Below are positions 58,111 to 64,000 of a stretch of 64,000 bases of DNA, piece by piece. The notes under the pieces are model-generated. The model was not told the origin of the DNA. It saw only the letters and a list, made by a program, of their open reading frames with translations, and did no database searches. The stretch is from assembly GCA_937925715.1 (NCBI GenBank), contig CALAMG010000022.1:1-64000 (forward strand), written 5' to 3'. This stretch comes from an uncultured Collinsella sp. Lineage in GTDB: Bacteria > Actinomycetota > Coriobacteriia > Coriobacteriales > Coriobacteriaceae. Every line of letters starts with the position of its first letter. Position 1 is the stretch's first letter. The translations under genes and the position numbers were made by a program.

Positions 58111-58134
58111 GGACACGCCCGGAACCGTGTATAC
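58111..58134 (+). promoter_or_regulatory. GGAYACGCCCG motif, copy 3 (rplB)
   Basis: GGACACGCCCGGAACCG-TGTATAC, 21/24 identical to the word at the rplC promoter (56246). TATACG at 58130-58135 could be a -10, but no -35 is evident. It is 80 nt before rplB, suggesting an internal promoter or shared regulatory site. Confidence 0.5.
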
Positions 58135-58214
58135 GTCCGGTGTCATCGCACCCGAGGCAGAACCTCGAATCCCTGTCTGCGATGGCTAACGGATTCCTAT
58201 TGAAAGGGATTGTA

Positions 58215-59045
58215 ATGGCTGTAAAGCACCTTAAGCCGACCTCCGCTGGTAGGCGTTGGCAGACGATCTCCGACTTCTCCGAGATCACCTGCACCAAGCC
58301 CGAGAAGTCTCTTCTCGAGCCCCTGCCCAAGAAGGCCGGTCGTAACAACAACGGCCGCATCACCACCCGCCACCAGGGCGGCGGCGTGAAGCGTCGTTAC
58401 CGCGTGATCGACTTCAAGCGCAACAAGGACGGCGTGCCCGCCAAGGTTGCCACGATCGAGTACGATCCGAACCGTTCCGCTCGCATCGCTCTGCTGCACT
58501 ACGCTGACGGTGAGAAGCGCTACATCCTGGCCCCCAAGGGCCTCGAGGTCGGTCAGACCATCATGTCCGGTTCTGACGCCGACATCAAGCCGGGCAACGC
58601 TCTGCCCCTCGCCGACATCCCCGTCGGTACGCTCATCCACGCCGTCGAGTTCCAGCCGGGCAAGGGCGCTGCTATCGCCCGTTCCGCCGGTAACTCCTGC
58701 CAGCTGATGGGTAAGGAGGGCAAGTACGCTATCGTCCGTATGCCCTCCTCCGAGATGCGCCGCATCCTCGTTACCTGCCGCGCCACCGTCGGTGAGGTCG
58801 GCAACGCCGATCACTCCAACATCGTCATCGGCAAGGCCGGCCGTAAGCGTCACATGAACGTGCGCCCGACCGTCCGCGGTACCGTCATGAACCCTGTCGA
58901 CCACCCGCACGGCGGTGGCGAGGGCAAGAACCACACCTCTGGTCGTCCCTCCGTTACCCCCTGGGGTAAGCCGACGAAGGGCCTTCGTACGCGCAAGAAG
59001 AAGAAGGTCTCGAACCAGCACATCATTCGTCGCCGTAAGAAGTAA
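58215..59045 (+). CDS. rplB: Ribosomal protein L2
   Basis: 276-aa core large-subunit protein. KHLKPTSAGRR, RHQGGGVKRRYR, the SH3-like barrel and the C-terminal NPVDHPHGGGEGKN near the peptidyl transferase centre are standard. The ATG at 58215 follows GAAAGGGATTGTA; the longer frame upstream would be in the leader. It is followed by rpsS after 32 nt. Confidence 0.97.
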   Translation: MAVKHLKPTSAGRRWQTISDFSEITCTKPEKSLLEPLPKKAGRNNNGRITTRHQGGGVKRRYRVIDFKRNKDGVPAKVATIEYDPNRSARIALLHYADGEKRYILAPKGLEVGQTIMSGSDADIKPGNALPLADIPVGTLIHAVEFQPGKGAAIARSAGNSCQLMGKEGKYAIVRMPSSEMRRILVTCRATVGEVGNADHSNIVIGKAGRKRHMNVRPTVRGTVMNPVDHPHGGGEGKNHTSGRPSVTPWGKPTKGLRTRKKKKVSNQHIIRRRKK

Positions 59046-59077
59046 TTTCGGATACCGAGTTTTAGGAGAAAGCACTT

Positions 59078-59338
59078 ATGAGCAGAAGTCTCAAAAAGGG
59101 CCCGTTCGTGGAGACTCGCCTTCTCTCGCGTATCACCGCGATGAACGAGGCTGGCAAGAAGGACGTCGTGAAGACCTGGTCCCGCGCGTCCACCATCTTC
59201 CCCGAGATGGTTGGTCACACCATCGCCGTCCACGACGGCCGCAAGCATGTGCCCGTGTATGTTACCGAGTCCATGGTTGGTCACAAGCTCGGCGAGTTCG
59301 CGCCGACTCGTACGTTCCGTGGCCACAAGGCCAAATAG
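59078..59338 (+). CDS. rpsS: Ribosomal protein S19
   Basis: 86-aa small-subunit head protein. MSRSLKKGPFVETRLLSRI and KTWSRASTIFPEMVGHTIAVH are typical. Start ATG follows TAGGAGAAAGCACTT. It is spaced 14 nt from rplV. Length is slightly below the usual 90-93 residues at the C-terminus. Confidence 0.97.
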   Translation: MSRSLKKGPFVETRLLSRITAMNEAGKKDVVKTWSRASTIFPEMVGHTIAVHDGRKHVPVYVTESMVGHKLGEFAPTRTFRGHKAK

Positions 59339-59352
59339 GGGGTTAACCGTAA

Positions 59353-59724
59353 ATGGCAACTAAGTCTATTGAAACTGAGGCCACCGAGGTTCGCGCCGTC
59401 GCTAAGTACGTGCGTGTTTCCCCCAGCAAGGCCCGCCTGGTGGTCGATCTGATCCGCCGCAAGCCTGTCGCTCAGGCCTTCGACATCCTCCACTTCTGCG
59501 ACCGCGCCGTCGCCGTGGATGTCGAGAAGGTTCTCCGTTCCGCCGTTGCGAACGCCGAGAACAACAACGGTCTGCGTGCCGACAACCTGGTTGTCGCCGC
59601 TGCCTATGTTGACGAGGGTCCGACGCTTAAGCGCATCCGTCCCCGCGCCAAGGGTTCCGCTTCTCGCATTCTGAAGCGTACTTCCCACATCACCGTCGTC
59701 GTTGCTCCTCGAAAGGAGGCGTAA
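59353..59724 (+). CDS. rplV: Ribosomal protein L22
   Basis: 123-aa tunnel-lining protein. KYVRVSPSKARLVVDLIRRK opens the fold, and the beta-hairpin tip region (AKGSASRILKRTSHITVVV) is normal; no insertion of the macrolide-resistance type is seen. ATG 59353 follows AGGGGGTTAACCGTAA. rpsC begins 6 nt downstream. Confidence 0.97.
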   Translation: MATKSIETEATEVRAVAKYVRVSPSKARLVVDLIRRKPVAQAFDILHFCDRAVAVDVEKVLRSAVANAENNNGLRADNLVVAAAYVDEGPTLKRIRPRAKGSASRILKRTSHITVVVAPRKEA

Positions 59725-59730
59725 AGCTGT

Positions 59731-60441
59731 ATGGGTCAGAAAGTCTACCCCACCGGCTTCCGTCTTGGCATCACCGAGAACTGGCGCTCCCGCTGGTTCG
59801 CAGAGAAGGATTACGCTAAGACCCTCGGTAACGATCTCGAGATCCGCAAGTACCTCGAGAAGCGTCTTTCCCGCGCAGCTGTCTCCCGCGTCGAGATCGA
59901 GCGCGCTGGCGACAAGGTGAAGGTCATCATCCTCACCGCTCGCCCCGGCGTTGTCATCGGTAAGAAGGGTGCCGAGATCGATACCCTCCGCACCGAGCTC
60001 GAGAAGGTCGCTGGCGTCTCCAAGGGCCAGCTCTCCGTCGACGTTGTCGAGATCAAGCGCCCCGAGCTCGACGCCAACCTCGTTGCTCAGTCTATTGCCG
60101 AGCAGCTCGAGGGCCGCGTTGCCTTCCGTCGCGCTATGCGCAAGGCTGTCCAGTCCGCCCGCAAGGCCGGCGCTAAGGGCATCCGTATCCAGTGCTCCGG
60201 TCGTCTCGGCGGTGCCGAGATGGGCCGTCGTGAGTGGTACCGTGAGGGTCGCGTGCCTCTGCACACCCTCCGTGCCAAGATCGACTACGGCACGGCTGTC
60301 GCTAGCACCACTATGGGCGCTTGCGGCGTGAAGGTCTGGATCTACCTGGGCGAGAAGCTCCCGGGCCAGCCTGTTCCCAACCCTGCACTCGAGGGCTCTT
60401 CCCGTCCTCGTCGTCGTAACTCCGAGAGGAGGGGTCAGTAG
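59731..60441 (+). CDS. rpsC: Ribosomal protein S3
   Basis: 236-aa protein of the mRNA entry pore. MGQKVYPTGFRLGITENWRS starts the N-domain; the KH domain includes GVVIGKKGAEI; the C-domain carries RREWYREGRVPLHTLRAKIDYG. The last bases overlap the GTG of rplP by 1 nt, as is usual. The start ATG follows GAAAGGAGGCGTAAAGCTGT. Confidence 0.97.
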   Translation: MGQKVYPTGFRLGITENWRSRWFAEKDYAKTLGNDLEIRKYLEKRLSRAAVSRVEIERAGDKVKVIILTARPGVVIGKKGAEIDTLRTELEKVAGVSKGQLSVDVVEIKRPELDANLVAQSIAEQLEGRVAFRRAMRKAVQSARKAGAKGIRIQCSGRLGGAEMGRREWYREGRVPLHTLRAKIDYGTAVASTTMGACGVKVWIYLGEKLPGQPVPNPALEGSSRPRRRNSERRGQ

Positions 60442-60944
60442 TGCTTGCCCCTAAGCGTATTCTTCACCGCAAGGTGCAGCGTGGCTCCATGAAGGGCCAG
60501 GCCAAGGGTAATACCGAGCTGCATTTCGGCGAGTTTGGTATCCAGGCTCTCGAGGCCCATTGGATCACCAACCGTCAGATCGAGGCCGCTCGTATTGCCA
60601 TGACCCGCTACATGAAGCGTGGCGGTCGTGTCTACATCACGATCTTCCCCGATAAGCCCATCACCAAGAAGCCTGCCGAGACTCGCATGGGTTCTGGTAA
60701 GGGTAACCCCGAGGAGTGGGTGGCCGTCGTCAAGCCCGGTCGCATCATGTTCGAGGTCAAGGGCGTGCCCGAGGAGGTCGCTCGCGAGGCTCTGCGTCTT
60801 GCACAGCACAAGCTTCCCATCAAGACCAAGATTGTTGCTGCCAAGAACGCTGAGCAGCGCATCGAGAAGGAGATGGCTGAGGAGGCCGCTCTCGAGGCCA
60901 AGTGGGCTGCTGAGGACGCCGCCGCCGCCAAGGAGGAGAACTAA
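60441..60944 (+). CDS. rplP: Ribosomal protein L16
   Basis: 167-aa protein at the A-site/peptidyl transferase region. MLAPKRILHRKVQRGSMKGQ and RYMKRGGRVYITIFPDKP are conserved. It carries an extra acidic/alanine-rich C-terminal tail of about 30 residues (EAALEAKWAAEDAAAAKEEN), longer than the usual 137-144 aa. The start is GTG 60441, overlapping the rpsC stop by one base. Confidence 0.96.
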   Translation: MLAPKRILHRKVQRGSMKGQAKGNTELHFGEFGIQALEAHWITNRQIEAARIAMTRYMKRGGRVYITIFPDKPITKKPAETRMGSGKGNPEEWVAVVKPGRIMFEVKGVPEEVAREALRLAQHKLPIKTKIVAAKNAEQRIEKEMAEEAALEAKWAAEDAAAAKEEN

Positions 60945-61159
60945 TGAAGCCCGCAGAGATTCGTGAGCTCTCGGACGCTCAGCTCGTTGAGAAGCTGAAG
61001 GAAATGCGCGCCGAGCTCTTTAACCTTCGTTTCCAGATGGCCACCAGCCAGCTGGACAACACCGCTCGCGTCAACACCGTGAAGAAGGACATCGCTCGCG
61101 TCCTCACGGAGCAGCGCGCCCGCGAGATCGCAGCGGAGAAGTCCGCTGTCGCCGAGTAG
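60944..61159 (+). CDS. rpmC: Ribosomal protein L29
   Basis: 71-aa two-helix protein at the tunnel exit. LVEKLKEMRAELFNLRFQMATSQL is the family core (first part). The ATG overlaps the rplP stop (TAATG). Length is usual. rpsQ follows after 16 nt. Confidence 0.96.
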   Translation: MKPAEIRELSDAQLVEKLKEMRAELFNLRFQMATSQLDNTARVNTVKKDIARVLTEQRAREIAAEKSAVAE

Positions 61160-61175
61160 GACCTAAGGAGAGAAC

Positions 61176-61436
61176 ATGACTGATTCGCGTAACTCGCGTA
61201 AGGTCCGTACGGGTGTCGTTACCTCCGTCTCCGGTGCCAAGACCATTGTTGTCACCATCACCGAGCGCAAGCGTCACCCCAAGTACGGCAAGATGATGAC
61301 CAGCTCCAAGAAGCTGCACGCTCACGACGAGGAGTGCACGGCTGGCGTGGGCGACACCGTCCGCGTTATGGAGACCCGTCCTATGTCCAAGATGAAGCGT
61401 TGGCGCCTCATCGAGGTCGTCGAGCGCGCTAAATAA
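61176..61436 (+). CDS. rpsQ: Ribosomal protein S17
   Basis: 86-aa OB-fold primary 16S binder. RKVRTGVVTSVSGAKTIVV, RHPKYGKMM and ETRPMSKMKRWRL are conserved. Start ATG follows CTAAGGAGAGAAC. A 118-nt gap to rplN includes a small hairpin GTATGC/GCATAC (about 61477-61495) of unknown role. Confidence 0.96.
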   Translation: MTDSRNSRKVRTGVVTSVSGAKTIVVTITERKRHPKYGKMMTSSKKLHAHDEECTAGVGDTVRVMETRPMSKMKRWRLIEVVERAK

Positions 61437-61554
61437 GCAGTCGCTCTTACGACTTGTACGTTTCCGAAGATGTGCGTATGCCTGGTTTGCATACCACAGG
61501 CCGTCTAAAGGCAGCGCACCTCTCTTCGGTTCTTAGTTCGGAGGAACATCTACC

Positions 61555-61923
61555 ATGATTCAGATGCAAACCATGCTGAACGTCGCCGACAACTCCGGCG
61601 CTCGCAAGATTCGCTGCATCAAGGTGCTTGGCGGTTCCAAGCGTCGTTATGCAGGCATCGGCGATGTGTTCATCGGTGCTGTCCAGGAGGCTACCCCTGG
61701 CGCCAACGTCAAGAAGAAGGACGTTGTCCGTTGCGTCGTCGTTCGCACCGTTAAGGAGATCCGCCGCAAGGATGGCTCCTACATTCGCTTTGATGAGAAC
61801 GCCTGCGTTGTCATCAACAACGATGGTTCGCCCGTCGGCACCCGTATCTTCGGGCCCGTCGCTCGCGAGCTTCGTGACAAGAAGTACATGAAGATCGTCT
61901 CGCTCGCTCCCGAGACCCTGTAG
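61555..61923 (+). CDS. rplN: Ribosomal protein L14
   Basis: 122-aa protein of the intersubunit face. MIQMQTMLNVADNSGARKIR and VVRTVKEIRRKDGSYIRFDEN (shortened) are typical; the C-terminal GPVARELRDKKYMKIVSLAPE is complete. Start ATG follows CGGAGGAACATCTACC. Confidence 0.97.
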   Translation: MIQMQTMLNVADNSGARKIRCIKVLGGSKRRYAGIGDVFIGAVQEATPGANVKKKDVVRCVVVRTVKEIRRKDGSYIRFDENACVVINNDGSPVGTRIFGPVARELRDKKYMKIVSLAPETL

Positions 61924-61936
61924 TTAGGGGAGATAT

Positions 61937-62242
61937 ATGTATATCAAGAAGGGCGATAAGGTCCAGGTTCTCTCTGGTAAGGATCGCGGCAAGCAGGGCG
62001 TTATCCTGCGTGCTCTCCCCGCCGAGAACAAGGTCGTTGTCGAGGGCGTTTCGGTCGTCAAGAAGGCCGTCAAGCCCAACGCTGCCAACCAGCAGGGCGG
62101 CATCGTTTCGCAGGAGGCTCCCATCGATGCCTCCAACGTCAATCTCGTCTGCCCCGAGTGCGGTAAGGTTACCCGCGTCGGTCACGAGAAGGACGGCAAG
62201 AACAAGCTGCGCGTCTGCAAGAAGTGCGGCCACAAGTTCTAA
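61937..62242 (+). CDS. rplX: Ribosomal protein L24
   Basis: 101-aa assembly initiator. The KOW motif KKGDKVQVLSGKDRGKQG is at the N-terminus. The C-terminus has two CxxC pairs (CPEC and CKKC) suitable for zinc. Start ATG follows GGGGAGATAT. It is the last ribosomal gene in the window: rplE, rpsN, rpsH and the rest of the spc operon do not follow, and a strong terminator does. Confidence 0.96.
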   Translation: MYIKKGDKVQVLSGKDRGKQGVILRALPAENKVVVEGVSVVKKAVKPNAANQQGGIVSQEAPIDASNVNLVCPECGKVTRVGHEKDGKNKLRVCKKCGHKF

Positions 62243-62268
62243 GCTGCCCGCAACATCAAGTTGCTAGC

Positions 62269-62306
62269 AAAGGCCCGGATGCCCCACGGCATCCGGGCCT
62301 TTTTCT
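62269..62306 (+). terminator. Terminator after rplX
   Basis: AAAGGCCCGGATGCC (62269-62283) pairs with GGCATCCGGGCCTTT (62288-62302) and continues TTCT. It ends the S10 transcription unit early. Confidence 0.95.
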
Positions 62307-62762
62307 ATCCCTACTCATTGGGGACACACTCATTGGGGACAGACTTAAATGACTAGTCGTTGAGGATGTTCTTAAACGGCTAGTTGATGAGGACAGTCTT
62401 GCCACGAAAACGTCGCACGGGGAACGCCCCCAGGTTCCAGCAGCTTGGGACGTCCCTATGTGCCGGCAGTTTGGGACGGTCCTTTGATGTCTGATGTCCC
62501 CAGAGGGGTGGAGTAATACGGCCTACTCTGTCTTTTATGGCTATGGTGTTCCGCCCTTTTATGTTTCATGAGGATCGTCGCATGCGCATTTGCGCGCATA
62601 GCCTTGCGCGATAATACGCATAACCGCGCAAACATCTGCTACCTATGGTTAAATAATGACCGATTAGCAAATAAACACGCAAACACGAGCAGATGCGCGC
62701 GCAATTGTGCGAATATAGGACTGTTAGAAATGAAGGACTTCCGATGACTCAGGAGGCACATC
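62307..62762. other. 456-bp intergenic region with degenerate repeats and a palindromic regulatory zone
   Basis: There is no gene. 62318-62400 has near-direct repeats CATTGGGGACACACT / CATTGGGGACAGACT and CTAGTCGTTGAGGATGTTCTT / CTAGTTGATGAGGACAGTCTT in part. 62450-62490 has AGCAGCTTGGGACG / GGCAGTTTGGGACG. 62580-62710 is rich in GCGCA/TGCGCG words, with the inverted pair CATCTGCT (62633) and AGCAGATG (62688), a candidate operator for the downstream DeoR-regulated genes. Confidence 0.55.
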
Positions 62763-63842
62763 ATGGCAGATTTCAAACAGGCTCCGCTCGACGCCGAAGC
62801 AGCCGCTAAGGCGGCGTTTGCCTCGGTCCAGGATCAGCCGTTCCCCAACGATATTTTTACTGCCCCCGAGCTCCGCTGGGCTGTGATCGGGTGCGGCGTT
62901 ATCGCCAACCAGATGGCCCAGTCTCTCGCTCTTGCCGGCCGCAAGCTTGCGGGCGTCGCCAACCGTACGCTGTCCAAGGCTCAGGCTTTTGCTGAGCAGT
63001 ATGGCATCGAGAAGGTCTATGAAACGGTCGATGACCTCTACGCCGATCCGAACATTGACGCAGTCTATATCACCACCCCGCATAACACGCATATCACCTA
63101 CCTGCGCGCCGCTCTGGCGGCTGGCAAGCACGTGCTCTGCGAGAAGGCCATTACCCTTAACTCCGCCGAGCTCGACGAGGCACGTGCCATTGCCGACGAG
63201 CAAAACGTGGTCCTCATGGACGCCACCACGGTGCTTCATATGCCCTTGTATCAAGAGCTGCGCCGTCGCATGGATGCCGGCGAGTTTGGCCGCATGAACC
63301 TCGCCCAGCTCAACTTTGGTAGCTACAAGGAGTACGGCGATCTGACCAATCGCTTCTACAACCGCAACCTTGCTGGCGGTGCCATGCTCGACATTGGCGT
63401 GTATGCCCTGTCCGTCATGCGTATCTTTATGGCAAGCCAGCCCATTGAGGTCGTTTCGTTGGGCAACACCTGTGAGACCGGTGTTGACGTTGCGGGCGGC
63501 ATCGTCTGCCGTAATGCCGAGCAGCAGCTGGGCGTTGTGAGCCTCACACTCCACTCCAAGCAACCCAAGCGCTCGATTATTAGCTTCGATAAGTGCTATA
63601 TCGAGGTCAACGAGTATCCGCGCGCCGATCATGCGACCATCGTGTGGACTGCGGACGGCCACCGCGAGGAGGTCCACGCCGGCACCGAGGCTTACGCCCT
63701 TTGCTATGAGATGGCCGATCTTGAGAAGGCCGTTGCCGGCGACGACTCTAAGCGCGAGCTGCTGGATTATGCTTCTGATGTTATGAAGCTTATGACCAAG
63801 CTTCGCGCCGACTGGGGAGTCGTGTACCCCGAGGAGGAGTAA
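62763..63842 (+). CDS. Gfo/Idh/MocA-family NAD(P)-dependent oxidoreductase
   Basis: 359-aa enzyme. The N-terminal Rossmann domain starts RWAVIGCGVIANQMAQSLALAG (shortened) after a 35-residue leader. The EKAITLN segment (catalytic EKP-like Lys) and the C-terminal alpha/beta dehydrogenase domain follow. Members oxidise sugars, inositols or related polyols; substrate unassigned. ATG follows CAGGAGGCACATC. A DeoR regulator starts 4 nt downstream, so a sugar-use operon continues beyond the window. Confidence 0.88.
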   Translation: MADFKQAPLDAEAAAKAAFASVQDQPFPNDIFTAPELRWAVIGCGVIANQMAQSLALAGRKLAGVANRTLSKAQAFAEQYGIEKVYETVDDLYADPNIDAVYITTPHNTHITYLRAALAAGKHVLCEKAITLNSAELDEARAIADEQNVVLMDATTVLHMPLYQELRRRMDAGEFGRMNLAQLNFGSYKEYGDLTNRFYNRNLAGGAMLDIGVYALSVMRIFMASQPIEVVSLGNTCETGVDVAGGIVCRNAEQQLGVVSLTLHSKQPKRSIISFDKCYIEVNEYPRADHATIVWTADGHREEVHAGTEAYALCYEMADLEKAVAGDDSKRELLDYASDVMKLMTKLRADWGVVYPEEE

Positions 63843-63846
63843 GCGA

Positions 63847-64000
63847 TGCTAGCGGAAGATAGGCTCAACGCGATCGTGTCGATGGTGCAGCAGGCCGGCT
63901 CGGTTACCGTGTCGGAGCTTGCCGAAGCCTTGGGCGTGACGGCGTCTACCATTCGGCGCGACCTGCAGACGCTCGACCGAGCGCATCGCATCGCCAAGGT
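63847..64000 (+). CDS. DeoR-family transcriptional regulator, 5' part
   Basis: The first 51 codons are in the window. The protein begins MLAEDRLNAIVSMVQQAGSV and continues VSELAEALGVTASTIRRDLQ, the DeoR winged helix with its STIRRDL recognition helix. The effector domain lies outside. It is translated with the oxidoreductase and probably controls that operon, possibly at the palindromic zone at 62580-62710. Confidence 0.85.

Overview
The window looks like a chromosomal segment of a gut actinobacterium of the Coriobacteriia, most like Collinsella. This is inferred from the GC-rich GTC/GAC/GAG-dominated codon use, actinobacterial-type RpoB/RpoC, fused FeoA-FeoB and AccD-AccA proteins, an FabK-type enoyl-ACP reductase, and many intergenic palindromic repeats. 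No database search was possible, so the genus is a judgement from recognised sequence character.

Layout. 1-4.2 kb: end of a tRNA-Met, tuf, rpmG, tRNA-Trp, secE, nusG, rplK, rplA. 4.3-16.4 kb: a mainly leftward block with a metallophosphoesterase, a ParB-like/BMP fusion, an MscS channel, a surface 5'-nucleotidase with a frameshifted anchor, a TrpXYZ-like ABC importer, a WYL regulator, asnS and a PTS EIIA. 16.6-25.7 kb: esterase, feoAB, an MFS exporter, a GH13 enzyme, a deoxyinosine/uracil glycosylase, an unknown protein and an aminotransferase. 26-36.7 kb: L10 leader, rplJ, rplL, galU, rpoB, rpoC. 37-38.6 kb: an ECF sigma factor with its membrane partner. 39.1-42.5 kb: rpsL, rpsG, fusA, rpsJ. 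42.6-52.8 kb: birA divergent from a complete type II fatty-acid cluster (fabH, acpP, fabK, fabD, fabG, fabF, accB, fabZ, accC, accDA). 52.8-56 kb: PTS EIIC, a CDF metal exporter and a histidine phosphatase. 56.4-62.2 kb: the S10 operon from rplC to rplX, ending in a terminator. 62.7-64 kb: a Gfo/Idh/MocA oxidoreductase and the start of a DeoR regulator.

The usual ribosomal superoperon is broken into pieces. rplKA is 22 kb from rplJL, galU separates rplL from rpoB, 14 kb of lipid and transport genes separates rpsJ from rplC, and the spc half (rplE onward) is absent after rplX. Four long palindromic elements (A 25725-25942, B 36758-36894, C 38774-38910, D 56042-56192) lie at the breaks. They share a core of about 69 nt but have different, near-perfect inverted arms of 26-41 bp. 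At least three more families of short hairpin repeats occupy the other gaps.

Most unusual protein-level observations: beta' (RpoC) ends in a domain that aligns without gaps to the alpha-subunit C-terminal domain and keeps the equivalents of DNA-binding Arg265, Asn268, Gly296, Lys298 and Glu302. RpoB has a rewritten and enlarged fork loop 2. S12 naturally carries Arg at position 88, the classical streptomycin-resistance substitution. Together these point to a transcription/translation apparatus that departs from the textbook form.
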